64,000 nt of DNA, taken from DASZCR01 sp964246705. Its GTDB lineage: Bacteria > Acidobacteriota > Blastocatellia > Pyrinomonadales > Pyrinomonadaceae. The stretch spans positions 22,988 to 86,987 of the forward strand of contig CAXTRQ010000002.1 in assembly GCA_964246705.1 (NCBI GenBank), read 5' to 3'. Below, piece after piece: positions 17,640-28,700 of the stretch. A program made the translations under genes and the position numbers. How positions within the stretch are numbered: position 1 is the stretch's first letter; each line of letters begins with the position of its first letter. Below the pieces are notes generated by a model. The model was given only the letters and a program-made list of their open reading frames with translations, made no database searches and was not told where the DNA came from.

Positions 17640-18488
17640 ATGACCAACCAACAGACAGAGGCGGGCGAGCAGGTCGCCCAGACGAAGATGCCGCTCGAAG
17701 GGCGCACGGTGCTGATTACGCGCGCACGCGCGCAGGCCGCAGACTTTGCCGACGAACTCGAACTCTACGGGGCGCGCGTCGTCGCCTGCCCGACCATCGA
17801 AATCGTCGCTCCCGAATCCTACGCACCGCTCGATGAAGCAATCGAGAATATCTACGGCTACGATTGGCTTATCTTCACGAGCGTCAACGGCGTCGAATAT
17901 TTTATGGGACGCCTCGAAGCTCTCGGTCATGACGTGAGCGAGTTGGACGAACTGCGCGTCTGCGCCATCGGCGAAGCGACCGCCGTGCGTCTGCGCGAAG
18001 CGCACGTGCATGTTGATGTTATCCCCGTGCAATTCAAGGCAGAGGGGGTCTATGCGGCGCTCGAAAATTTCGTCGGCGGGCGCGAGCACTTAGCCAATTT
18101 AAATTTCCTGATTCCGCGCGCGGCAGTGGCGCGCGATTACCTGCCGCGCGCGCTCGAAGAATCGGAAGCGCGTGTGGACGTGGTTGCCGCTTATCGAACC
18201 GTACGCCCTGCGACAACCGACCGCGCCCGCGTCGAAGCGATGCTCGTCGGCGGCGCGGTGGACTGCATCACCTTCACCAGTTCTTCGACCGTCGCCAACT
18301 TCGCGCAGCTTTTTGACACGATCGACCTCCGCCCCCTGCTCAGAGACATCGCGGTTGCTTGCATCGGCGACATCACCGCGCACACTGCCGCCGACTACGG
18401 ACTGTGCGCAGTTATTCAACCACAGGAGTTCACGATTCCGGCGCTCGCACGCGCCATCGCCGACTATTACTCGAAACTCGCGCATTGA
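17640..18488 (+). CDS. hemD: Uroporphyrinogen-III synthase
   Basis: Cyclises hydroxymethylbilane with D-ring inversion. 282 aa from the ATG at 17640 (MTNQQTEAGEQ); the same frame is open far upstream inside hemC but that is overlap shadow. Weakly conserved family, recognised by GRTVLITRARAQA, DWLIFTSVNGVEYF, AIGEATAVRLRE, VDVVAAYRTVRP and TFTSSSTVANF. Position right after hemC makes the call firm. Confidence 0.93.
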   Translation: MTNQQTEAGEQVAQTKMPLEGRTVLITRARAQAADFADELELYGARVVACPTIEIVAPESYAPLDEAIENIYGYDWLIFTSVNGVEYFMGRLEALGHDVSELDELRVCAIGEATAVRLREAHVHVDVIPVQFKAEGVYAALENFVGGREHLANLNFLIPRAAVARDYLPRALEESEARVDVVAAYRTVRPATTDRARVEAMLVGGAVDCITFTSSSTVANFAQLFDTIDLRPLLRDIAVACIGDITAHTAADYGLCAVIQPQEFTIPALARAIADYYSKLAH

Positions 18489-18532
18489 ACCGGGTTACAA
18501 TACTGGCTCAGAAATTCCCCAACTCTTCGCTT

Positions 18533-18590
18533 TCTTTGCGACTTTGCGTCTCCAGCGTGAGAAATGGTTTCACGCAAAGACGCTCAGACG
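18533..18590. repeat. Dispersed hairpin repeat, class 2 (divergent copy)
   Basis: TTTGCGTCTCCAGCGTGAG ... TTTCACGCAAAGACGC: GCGTGA and TTTCACGC-type arms around a short loop. 18555-18579 matches the 25-bp element at 20234-20258 with a few substitutions. It lies about 100 bases upstream of the NtrC-type gene. Confidence 0.65.
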
Positions 18591-18695
18591 TTCAGAAGAA
18601 TGATGCTCGGAAGAAGGCCGCCTAGCTCTCGGCCATCTGCGTCGTCGTCGTCCGCTGTAAGATTCAACTAATCCTTGTGTGCTAAACTTTCTCGT

Positions 18696-20132
<1,437 letters not shown>

Positions 20133-20503
20133 AAGCTGATTTCCCTTTGCACGTTTGGTAAACCTCCCCGTCGTAGAGCAGTGAGAATCTAAAAGCTGTC
20201 TTCCTTCTGCGTTCTTCTTTCTTTGTGCTTCCAGCATGAGAAAAAGTTTCGCGCAAAGACGCCAAGAAGAAGAAAAGTTGAGCGCTTGAAGATTTGAGAT
20301 TTCAACTATTCAATCTGGCTGCTCTGTGGGTCTTAAATTCAAGACTTCCCTGACTCCCAACGGTCAACTGCTCTAATTTCAATTGAATCTTGGTTTCCTT
20401 CTGCTATATTTAAATCTCTTCTCTGAATTTTCGACAACTCAATTTAAAGTGCCTGCTCATGCCCCGTCGCTCGTTCGCGCGCCTTGAGCAGTCGGAGGTG
20501 TGA
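20133..20503. other. Repeat-bearing intergenic region before the Tricorn-like gene
   Basis: 371 bases without a gene. AAAGCTGTCTT at 20192-20202 is the core motif of the heptamer repeats. A class 2 repeat follows: 20234-20258 is 25 bp and identical, in reverse complement, to 38951-38975. GCCAAGAAGAAGAAAAG continues the repetition. A predicted promoter and a GGAGGTG Shine-Dalgarno (20494-20500) serve the next gene. Confidence 0.6.
20383..20410 (+). promoter_or_regulatory. Predicted sigma-70 promoter of the Tricorn-like gene
   Basis: TTGAAT (20383-20388), 16-base spacer, TATATT (20405-20410), about 90 bases before the ATG at 20504. Confidence 0.4.
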
Positions 20504-23500
20504 ATGATTATTCGACAAAGGATGCATGCCTTCTTCGTCTTGTTATCACTGCTGATGGCCTCGATGTCGCTCACCTTGCAGGCGGAGGCGCAGGAGGCAA
20601 GCAATGCGCCCGCGCCGCAGTCGCTCCCGTATTTTAGCGATCCGGCGATTTCGCCCGACCGCACGGAGATTGCTTTCGTCTCAGGCGGCGACATCTGGAC
20701 TGTTGCGGCGACGGGCGGAGAAGCGCATCTGCTCGTCTCGCATCCGGCGAATGAGTATCGCCCAATCTATTCGCCCGATGGCAGACGGCTCGCCTTCGGT
20801 TCGACGCGCACAGGCAACGGCGACATCTACGTGCTCACGTTCGAGACGGGAGACTTGCAGCGCATCACCTTCGACGATGGCTTCGACCAACTTGACGCTT
20901 GGTCGCGTGACAATCGCTGGCTCTATTTTTCGGCGACCGTGCGCGACATCTCCGGCATGAACGACATCTATCGCGTCTCCGCGACGGGCGGCACGCCGAT
21001 GCAGGTCAGCGCCGACCGCTACGCGAACGAATACATGAGCGCGCCTTCGCCCGACGGCCAGCATCTCGCTTTCGCCGGGCGCGGCTATTCGCAATGGTGG
21101 CGCAGAGGCCATAGCCATCTCGACGAGTCGGAAATCTGGTTGATGCGCGAGCATTCAACCTCCGGCTATGAACGCCTGACCGAAGGCGGCGCACGCGAGC
21201 AGTGGCCGATGTGGAGCGCAGACGGGCGCAGCATCTTTTATGTCTCGGACAGAAGCGGCGCGCCGAACATTTGGACGCGTGCGCTCGACGGTCAACCGCG
21301 ACAACTTACAAAGTTCAGAGACGGTCGGCTCGTCTGGCCGAACATCTCGACAGACGGTCGGACGATTGTCTTCGAGCGAGATTTCGGCATCTGGAAAATG
21401 GACACGTCGGGCGGTCAGGCAACGGAAGTGTCCATCACACGGCGCGGTTCCGCCGCCGGGCAGTCGGTCGAACGTCTGCGCCTCACCGACCAGATAGAAG
21501 AACTGGCGCTCTCGCCCGACGGCAAAAAGGTCGCCTTCATCGTGCGCGGTGAGATTTTCGCCGCGTCCGCGACGGATGGCGGCGACGCCGCGCGTGTGAC
21601 GACCACGAGCGCGCCGGAATCGCAGGTCACTTGGTCGCCGGACAGCCGCCGCCTCGCCTACGTCTCGACGCGCAACGGGCACGGCCAGCTTTTTCAATAT
21701 GAATTTGCGAGCAATGCTGAAACGCAGTTAACCAATACGACTTCGGCAGATGCGACGCCGCGTTTTTCGCCCGACGGAAAGATGCTCGCATTCGAGCGCG
21801 ACGCAGGCGAACTGCACGTCATGTCGCTCGATTCAAAACAGAAGCGCGTCGTCGCCAGAGGAGTGTTTGAACGCGCGCCGCTCAATTCCGACCGCCCTTA
21901 TGTCTGGTCGCCCGACAATCGTTGGATTGCGTACATGCCAATCGGCAGCAAGCAGTTCAAGAACGTCTTCGTCGCTCCGGTTGACGGCGGCGGAACAGCA
22001 CAGCCCGTCAGCTTCATGGCGAATCTCGGCAGCAATACCGTCTCATGGAGTCCGGACGGCACGTTCATCCTCTTCGACACGGGGCAGCGCACAGAGGTCA
22101 ATCAACTCGCGCGCATTGACCTGATTCCGCGCACGCCGCGTTTTCGTGAAGACCAGTTCCGCGAACTCTTCAGGGAAGAGACGCCGCGCACCATCGCGCC
22201 CACGCAGCGCACACAGGAGAATCAGACGCCCACCACCACGCCCACTCCCGCGACGCCGCCGACGCCTTCTCCGTCGCCTTCGCCCGAAGGCCGCAATACG
22301 GACGAGCAGAAGAAGCCGATAACCAAACCTGTCGAGATTGTTTTTGAAGGTATTCGCAGGCGCACAGGGCTGCTGCCCGTCGGCGTGGATGTCGGCTATC
22401 AGACCATCAGCCCCGACGGCAAATATGTCTTGATGATTGCCATGACAGCTAACCAGCAAAATCTCTATGTCTACTCGCTGGACGAACTCTCGCGCGAACC
22501 ACCAGTGCCGCGACAGATAACTTCGACGCCTGCCGCGAAGAGCTTCGCGCAGTTTTCACCCGACAGCAAAGAGGTCTTCTATCTCGAACAGGGACGCATA
22601 CAGGTCGCGCCGCTCGACCCGCGACAGACGCCCCACCCGCTCTCCGTCGTCGCCGAGATGGAAGTCGACTTCGCGCGCGAGAAGATGGAGGTCTTCAATC
22701 AGGCTTGGAGCTACCTGCGAGACAATTTTTATGATCCGAATTTTAACGGCGTAAATTGGATGGGCGTGCGCGCAACCTACCAGCCGCGCGTCGCGGGCGC
22801 GCGCACGTCCGACGAGATGCGCCGGATTTTGCAAATGATGGTCGGAGAGTTGAACGCCTCGCATTCGGGCGTCTCCGCGCCTCAGAGCGCGGCGCAGACC
22901 ACGACGGGACGGCTCGGCCTGCGCTTCGACCGTGCGGAATATGAGACGGCTGGACGCCTGCGCGTGACCGAAGTGATTCCGCTCGGCCCGGCGGCGCTGG
23001 CGCGCGAAGCCACTTCAACCGACCGGCTCCGCGAAATTAAGACGGGCGATTATTTGCTCGCCGTTGACGGTCGAACAGTTGATGCGCGGACGAACTTCGA
23101 CGAACTGCTCAACTACAAAATCAATCGCCGCGTCGTGCTCACCGTCGCCTCTTCGGCAGACGGCGCGAACAAGCGCGAGGTCGCCGTGCGCCCGGTCAAC
23201 ACGGCAACGGAGAAGGGCTTGCTCTATCGCAAGTGGGTCGAAGAAAGACGCGCTTACGTGGCGCGCGTGAGCGGTGGGCGGCTCGGCTACGTCCACATGT
23301 TCGACATGTCTTCGGCCTCGCTCTCGCAGCTTTACGTTGACCTCGACGCGGAGAATCACGCGCGCGAGGGATTAGTCATAGATATCCGCAACAACAACGG
23401 CGGCTTCGTCAACGTCTACGCGATTGACGTGCTGGCGCGGCGCAGTTATCTCTCGATGACGCCGCGCGGTCAGCCGACCGGCCCGGGGCGCCCCGGGCGC

Positions 23501-23933
23501 GGGGCCCGCGCCCTCGAGGGTGCCACGATTATGGGGTTGAACCAGTATTAGCTGAGGGNNNNNNNNNNCCGTCCTCGGTCAGCGCGCCATCGAGCTTCCC
23601 AGTATTCTCGTGATGAACCAGTATTCGCTCTCGGATGCGGAAGATTTTGCGGAAGGCTACCGCAGCTTGCGGCTCGGCAAAATCGTCGGTGAGCCGAGCG
23701 CAGGATGGATTATCTACACGTCGAACGCCCCGCTCATTGACGGCAGCATTATCCGCCTACCTTTCATCAGAATTGCCGCGAACGACGGGACGAACATGGA
23801 ACTCAACCCGCGACCCGTAGATGTTCCTGTCACGCGTCCCATCGGAGAGAGCTATACGGACAGAGACACGCAACTCGATACAGCCGTCCGCGAACTGCTC
23901 AAGCAAAAAGGCGACCAGCGCGCGCAACAGTAA
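20504..23933 (+). CDS. Tricorn-like S41 protease with beta-propellers and PDZ domain (interrupted by an assembly gap)
   Basis: Exported protease: signal peptide at 1-29 (...LTLQAEAQ), two WD40/PD40-like propellers (~35-590) rich in SPDGxxLAF repeats, a Pro/Thr linker (~570-600), a core domain, a PDZ domain (~805-895) and an S41 catalytic domain. The reading frame before the gap ends in a stop at 23549-23551. After the gap the sequence resumes VLGQRAIELPSILVMNQYSLSDAEDF, with the probable nucleophile Ser in the SLSDAE segment and GEPSAGWIIY. Bases before the gap encode a corrupted version of the same segment, so the break looks like a contig-end artefact and the gene is probably intact. Good Shine-Dalgarno and own promoter. 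Confidence 0.88.
23559..23568. other. Assembly gap (10 N) with overlapping flanks
   Basis: The ~65 bases before the gap and the ~60 after it align codon by codon (both contain CGCGCC.TCGAG and AACCAGTATT). Contig ends probably overlap, and the earlier copy is error-rich. Confidence 0.8.
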
Positions 23934-23940
23934 GTTGAAC

Positions 23941-24841
23941 ATGTCTGTGCTTCTCATCTTCATTGACGGCTTAGGCATTGGCAGGCGCGGCGAACATAAT
24001 CCGCTCGCTCGGCTGGGCGCGAGCGCCGCGCCGCTCGCCGTGTTTGAAGACGAAGCGCCAGCTATCATCTACGACGGCGTGCTCGCGCGCACAGATGCCT
24101 GTCTGGGCGTGGCCGGACGACCGCAGAGCGCTTCCGGGCAGACGACGATTTTGACGGGCATCAACGCTCCCGCCACGCTCGGCTATCACAAGCAGGGTTT
24201 CCCGAATGAGGAACTGCGCGCCATCATCCGCGAGCATTCCATCTTTCTTCAACTCGCGCGCGCGCGGGTAGAGCCGAACGTTTTTGCCAACGCTTACACG
24301 TCTCGCTTCTTCGACGCGCGCCCGCGCTGGGTTTCGGCGACGACCGTCGCCGTCGAAGCCGCCGCAATGGATTTTCGCAGAGTCGAAGACCTGCGCGCAG
24401 GCCGCGCCGTCTATCATGATTTCACTAACCAATCAGCCGTCGAAAGGGGTGAAGACATTCCACTGCGAACGCCGGAGGAGGCCGCCGCGGTGCTCGAACG
24501 GCTCTGCCGCGAGCACCGCTTTACGCTCTACGAATATTTCATCACCGACCGCATGGGGCATGAACAGAACATGCAGGGCGCGCTCGCAGTCTTAACAGAC
24601 CTCGCGCGCTTCGTGCGCGCCGTCATCGAACAGGTTGACCTCGCCCGCACGACCGTTCTTTTGACGAGCGATCACGGCAACATCGAAGACCTCTCGGTGC
24701 GCAATCACACACTGAACTTCGTCCCGACGCTCGCGTGGGGCGCGGCGCGCGAATACGTCCGAGGGCGCGTCAGCACGTTGGCGGATATTACGNNNNNNNN
24801 NNATCGAAATTCTGACTCGACGAAGAGAGTCATCACAGTGA
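23941..24841 (+). CDS. Phosphoglycerate mutase/alkaline-phosphatase-superfamily metalloenzyme (crosses a gap)
   Basis: Begins MSVLLIFIDGLGIG with the metal-binding Asp. SASGQTTILTGINA carries the candidate Ser/Thr nucleophile. Further metal ligands lie in EYFITDRMGHEQN and TSDHGNIEDL. This is the binuclear-metal superfamily of GpmI, phosphopentomutase and archaeal-type phosphoglycerate mutase; substrate unknown. After the gap the frame reads IEILTRRRESSQ and stops at TGA 24839-24841, overlapping the GTG start of the transporter by four bases. The start lies 7 bp after the Tricorn-like gene. Gap length, hence exact size, is unknown. Confidence 0.78.
24793..24802. other. Assembly gap (10 N) near the end of the metalloenzyme gene
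   Basis: The left flank stops at ...STLADIT and the right flank supplies a plausible C-terminus (IEILTRRRESSQ) and a stop. Only a few codons seem to be missing. Confidence 0.8.
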
Positions 24842-26244
24842 CACGAGAACAAACCTCCCCCGATACGCAACACGTCGAAACCGGCCACGGCAATTATCCG
24901 GTTAATGACCGCCGCGAAATTTTCGGCTGGATGATGTACGACTGGGCGAACTCGGCTTTCAGCACGACGGTCGCCGGCACGCTGCTCGGCGTCTATCTGA
25001 CGGAACTAGCAAAGGGCAGTGTCGGCGAGAACGGCGTCATCTTCAGCTTCTGGGCGCTCGGCTCGGTTACTCAAAAATCCATCTTCCCTTTTTGCGTCTC
25101 CATCTCCGTCTTCCTACAAGTTTTCTTACTCCCCGTGCTCGGCTCTCTGGCCGATTATTCAAACCTGAAAAAAAGGCTGATGGCGCTCTTTTGCTATCTG
25201 GGTGTAATCGCTACCTGTCTTTTATTTTTTATCACCGGACGCCTCTACGTTTTGGGCGGTGTGCTGTTTATTCTGGCTAACCTCAGTTTCGGGGCGGCCA
25301 TTGTTTTCTATAACGCTTTCCTTTCCGAAATCACCACAGAGGATCAGCGCGACAAAGTGTCGAGCCGTGGATTCGCCGCCGGTTATCTCGGCGGCGGTTT
25401 ACTGCTGGCGCTGAATCTCGCACTGGTGCTCAACGCAGGGCGTCTCGGCATCTCGGACGGACTCGCCGTGCGCGTCTCTCTATTATCGGCGGGACTATGG
25501 TGGGGCGGCTTCGCTTTGTTTACTTTCGCACGACTGCGCACGCGCCCGGCGCACAGGTCACTGCCTGAAGGGAAGACTTACTTGACGGCGGGTTTTTCCG
25601 AACTGCGTTCAGCCTTTCGAGAGTTGCGAAAGCTGCCGCACACGTTTAAGTATTTGCTCGCCTACCTGTTTTTTAACGACGGCATCCAGACGCTACTCAC
25701 TATGTCTTCCGTGTTTCTGTCTCAAGAATTGAAAGCAGGACAGTCCTTCCTCCTCGGCCTCTATCTTTTACTTCAGTTCATCGCTTTCGGCGGGGCGTTG
25801 GTGTTCGAGCGCATCGCGGCGCTGGCGGGCACGAAGAGAGCCATTCTGCTTTCGCTCGTCATCTGGGCGGGGATTGTCATTTACGCCTACGGCTTTCTGG
25901 CGACGCTAACGCAGGCTCTCGTCATGGGGTCGGCAATCGCGCTCGTGCTCGGCGGCTCGCAATCGTTGTCGCGCTCCCTTTTCTCGCGCATGATTCCGAA
26001 AGGATACGAGGCTTCATTCTTCGGCATCTACGAAGTCTCCGAGCGCGGAACTTCATGGATGGGGCCGCTCGTCTTCGGCATCGTCGCCTCGGTCACGAAC
26101 TCTTACCGGAGCGCGATTCTGTCGCTCATCGTCTTCTTCGTCGTCGGCATTATCGTGCTCTTCCTGACAGACACCGACCGCGCCATCCGCGAAGCGGGAA
26201 ACGCTCTACCCGAAGAAGTCAAACACACGTCCGCTCCGGCCTGA
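24838..26244 (+). CDS. Atg22-like major facilitator (UMF1-type) transporter
   Basis: 468 aa from the GTG at 24838. About twelve membrane helices. It opens with FGWMMYDWANSAFSTTV, the signature of the Atg22/UMF1 family, and has DYSNLKKRLM between helices and SLFSRMIPKGYEASFFG(I)YE in the second half. Inner-membrane efflux, possibly of amino acids or similar small molecules by analogy; the substrate is not known. The GTG/TGA overlap with the upstream metalloenzyme gene suggests translational coupling. A continuous frame from 23821 through both genes is a product of the N gap. Confidence 0.88.
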   Translation: MTREQTSPDTQHVETGHGNYPVNDRREIFGWMMYDWANSAFSTTVAGTLLGVYLTELAKGSVGENGVIFSFWALGSVTQKSIFPFCVSISVFLQVFLLPVLGSLADYSNLKKRLMALFCYLGVIATCLLFFITGRLYVLGGVLFILANLSFGAAIVFYNAFLSEITTEDQRDKVSSRGFAAGYLGGGLLLALNLALVLNAGRLGISDGLAVRVSLLSAGLWWGGFALFTFARLRTRPAHRSLPEGKTYLTAGFSELRSAFRELRKLPHTFKYLLAYLFFNDGIQTLLTMSSVFLSQELKAGQSFLLGLYLLLQFIAFGGALVFERIAALAGTKRAILLSLVIWAGIVIYAYGFLATLTQALVMGSAIALVLGGSQSLSRSLFSRMIPKGYEASFFGIYEVSERGTSWMGPLVFGIVASVTNSYRSAILSLIVFFVVGIIVLFLTDTDRAIREAGNALPEEVKHTSAPA

Positions 26245-26280
26245 AACCGGAACGCACGCGACGAATGATGCTCATTATGC

Positions 26281-26628
26281 TTATGACGCAGACTTGCGCG
26301 TCTGGTGTGGTGAGTCGGCGGCGCGTTCGAGGCAGGCGTGTGAACAATAAGACGCCTGTGAGGCACGCAGAGAGATTGCGCGCGAGGCTGGCAGCCATGT
26401 TCCGCAACTCGCACAGCGCACGAGTTTCTCGTCGGCTGTGGGAACTTTTTGTTGAGGGCTACGGCTGCGACGGCGTGAGAGATCGGCATGCTCCTGCGGC
26501 ATTTGCATCCGGCCTACATCACGTACCGCGCCGAAGATGCGTCGCGCCACCTGAATGTATGGGCGCAGCCGCCAGTAGATGAGCACGGCGATAAACGTGA
26601 AGAGTCCGAGTAAGAAAATGTATTTCAA
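26281..26628 (-). CDS. PP0621-type small membrane-anchored zinc-ribbon protein
   Basis: 115 aa. One N-terminal membrane helix (KYIFLLGLFTFIAVLIYW), a linker, then a C-terminal zinc-binding cluster: CASCGTWLP ... YCSHAC. This layout is typical of a widespread small family of unknown function. Overlaps the stop of the upstream TPR gene by 4 bp (ATGA), so the two are probably co-translated. Confidence 0.75.
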   Translation of the reverse strand: MKYIFLLGLFTFIAVLIYWRLRPYIQVARRIFGAVRDVGRMQMPQEHADLSRRRSRSPQQKVPTADEKLVRCASCGTWLPASRAISLRASQASYCSHACLERAADSPHQTRKSAS

Positions 26629-27404
26629 TCCTTCTCCTTCGCGGCGTTCTTCTTCTGTGCAAGCTGCGCGCGCAGATTTTGAAGTTGCGAATTCGATGCA
26701 TTCGCCCTCTCAAGCTCGGCGAGCATCTTCTGCGCCTCTGCGAAATTATCTACGGCAATCAGCGCGGCTGACATGCCCTGCAAAGCCATCTCGCTGCCCG
26801 GCTCTTTCGCCAGCGATTTGCGATATTCGGCAATCGCACGTTGCGGGTCTGAGGGCCGATCATAAAAGTACGTCAGTCCGAGGCTGGTGTGGGCGGTCGG
26901 GTCGTCGGGTTCGAGTGTGAGAGCTTTTTCGTAGGCGGCGCGAGCTTCACCGAGACGCGCCGGTTCGCCGTTGCGCGCGAGGATGAAAAGCGCATTGCCG
27001 AGCAACATTAAACTTTCAAAGTCTTTCGGGGCAGCTTCGTGCGCGCGTTTCAAAATGCGTGCGGCGTCGGGTATGACCCCTGCATCACCCGTCTGCGTCG
27101 CGTAGAGAAAGAGAACTTGACCGGACATCTTCTGAATGCTCGCGTCGGAAGGGCTGTCATCTGCTTTCTTGACGGCGGCGCGCATTTGCTCCTCGGAAAT
27201 CTTCGGCAATCCTCCCTGCTCGGCGGGCGCGCTGGCCGTCTGCTGTCCCGCCGCGCTGTTCTTTTGCAGGTCGGATTTCAGACGCGCGTTCTCGGCGCGC
27301 AACGCATCCTGATCGGTGCGATTCGCGCTGTTGGCGACGGCGAATCCGACAATAAAGCCGACGACTACCCCGATGACGAGAAAGATTGCTTTTTGCTTGC
27401 TCAC
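26625..27404 (-). CDS. Membrane-anchored TPR protein
   Basis: 259 aa. One N-terminal membrane anchor (FLVIGVVVGFIVGFAVA), a short coiled stretch (DALRAENARLKSDLQ), then three to four tetratricopeptide repeats (~115-240). It resembles the C-terminal TPR part of cytochrome c maturation CcmH/CycH-like proteins, but no ccm genes are adjacent, so a general scaffold role is safer. Transcribed with the zinc-ribbon gene downstream. Confidence 0.8.
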   Translation of the reverse strand: MSKQKAIFLVIGVVVGFIVGFAVANSANRTDQDALRAENARLKSDLQKNSAAGQQTASAPAEQGGLPKISEEQMRAAVKKADDSPSDASIQKMSGQVLFLYATQTGDAGVIPDAARILKRAHEAAPKDFESLMLLGNALFILARNGEPARLGEARAAYEKALTLEPDDPTAHTSLGLTYFYDRPSDPQRAIAEYRKSLAKEPGSEMALQGMSAALIAVDNFAEAQKMLAELERANASNSQLQNLRAQLAQKKNAAKEKD

Positions 27405-27719
27405 AGCGAAATGCCTGTTTGATACGAATGAATCTATGTTTCAAAGTGTAGCAAATAGAAGTTGGAAAGGCGACGACGCTGCCGCCTATCCTTAAAGTTG
27501 AGGCTGCCCAACTACGCCGGTCTCCGATGCTACCGTGACCCGCTTTAACATTCAACGCCGTTTCTCTTTGAGCATCAAACGACGATTAAGATGCTCGGAC
27601 GCGTGCATTAAAGAAGGCATCCGTGCCGCGCTGGAAGATGAGTGGGGGTCTCTCGAATCTCTCTCGGTGCGCGCCGCTCGGATGCCTTCCGCAAACTTCG
27701 CAGATTAGGTGAACGCTGG
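27405..27719. other. Gene-free stretch with a long imperfect hairpin
   Basis: 315 bases without a convincing gene. AAGGCATCCG (27614-27623) pairs with CGGATGCCTT (27679-27688), and TGCCGCGC with GCGCGCCGC inside them, giving a stem with a ~30-base loop. No U-run follows on either strand. Possible structured RNA, or the residue of a gene. Confidence 0.35.
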
Positions 27720-28001
27720 TTAGTCGTCACCCGAAGGTTGAGAATCCGGATCGGGTATGTAGGGCACGTCGTCGCGTCGCCGTCGCGGCAGCGGGTCGCT
27801 CTGTCGGCGACGTGATGGCGAGTTCGGAGCGCGGCGGTCAATGAAGCCCGGCGGCAGTCGCGCGCCCCGGACGGCCTCTTCCAGAATACGCGTAATCTCT
27901 TGTGAGAGCGTGCGATGCTCGCTGGCCGCGCGCTGCTGGAGAGATTTCTTTAAGTCCGCCGGGACGTAAGCCCCGATGAAGACTCCCTTCCGGTTCGCCA
28001 T
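27720..28001 (-). CDS. Small Arc/ribbon-helix-helix-type DNA-binding protein
   Basis: 93 aa. N-terminal half KGVFIGAYVPADLKKSL ... ASEHRTLSQEITRILEEA fits an Arc-like ribbon-helix-helix (beta strand then two helices), as in plasmid and antitoxin repressors. The C-terminal half is disordered and Arg/Pro/Asp-rich (RRRQSDPLPRRRRDD). No partner toxin gene is visible next to it; it lies just after the RNase P RNA gene. Confidence 0.65.
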   Translation of the reverse strand: MANRKGVFIGAYVPADLKKSLQQRAASEHRTLSQEITRILEEAVRGARLPPGFIDRRAPNSPSRRRQSDPLPRRRRDDVPYIPDPDSQPSGDD

Positions 28002-28094
28002 TCTCTGTTATTCTCCTCGAAGTGGAATCGGGCGCGCAGTCATCGTGTTGAGTCGTCTGTGCGCAGTTTAGAATTTAACGCCATGCAAATTGAG

Positions 28095-28605
28095 AGCAGG
28101 TCTGTAAGCCGAATTCTGTGCCCCAGCTTTTAAAAACCGGGGTAGCGATCATTCATCTAGCCCAACCGTCGCCGGTTGGATCGAGCGACCTACCCGGAGG
28201 TCGTTGCCCCGAACTCTGGTCGAGCCGGGCGCATCGGGCGGGCAGCCCTTGTTGACGCCTCCCTATTTGGTCTTGCACTGCGAGGAGTTTGCCTAGCCGC
28301 GCATGTCACCACACGCGCTGGTGCGCTCTTACTTTAAGCCTCCCCCTTGCGGGTTTAGGCCGCACCGTTTCACCCATCACCTGCGAAGCCGACACCTTCC
28401 GATGCCAGAGACGCTTCAAGCAGGCTGGTCTGTTCTCTGTTGCACTTGTCGTCGCCCGGCATCGAAATCGCTGACTTAACAGCTATTTCCATGCCCGACG
28501 CCCTGCCGTTAGCAGGCTCGCTGCCCTATAGTGTTCGGACTTTCCTCCCCCGCGCATCCCGAAGGATAAACGGCGGCGACCGCCCGACCTACTCTCTTGC
28601 ATGAC
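28095..28605 (-). ncRNA. rnpB: RNase P RNA, bacterial class A
   Basis: Catalytic RNA of RNase P, which trims tRNA 5' ends. In RNA sense the 5' region contains GAGGAAAGTCCG (the conserved P4/J3-4 segment), and the 3' region contains ACAGAATTCGGCTTACAG, the universal 3' P4 strand. Other diagnostic parts are AACGGCAGGGC-like P7-P10, GGTGAAACGGTG, and the CCTCCGGGTAGGTCGCTCGA near the 3' half. Ends are approximate. It is longer than the E. coli RNA (377 nt), through extended P3/P12-type arms. Confidence 0.95.
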
Positions 28606-28612
28606 GCGTTGA

Positions 28613-28618
28613 AGTATA
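28613..28618 (-). promoter_or_regulatory. Extended -10 box for RNase P RNA
   Basis: In the transcribed sense the sequence is TTTGCTATACTTCAACG: TATACT preceded by TG at the extended -10 position. This places the RNA start near 28605. No good -35 is seen. Confidence 0.45.
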
Positions 28619-28700
28619 GCAAATCAGCGTTCAACACGTACAGCACTAAAGCCTCGAATGTTCAAACATGGAACCAATATAGCGACGGCGTGCCGCGCGT

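Noticed and set aside
23821..26244. One continuous frame over the end of the Tricorn-like gene, the metalloenzyme and the transporter
   Set aside because: It arises from the 10-N gap and from chance openness. The real metalloenzyme starts at 23941, stops at 24841, and the transporter starts at GTG 24838.
27608..27841. Small minus-strand frame overlapping the ribbon-helix-helix gene
   Set aside because: Arg-rich shadow with no motif; the frame at 27720-28001 has the ribbon-helix-helix pattern.
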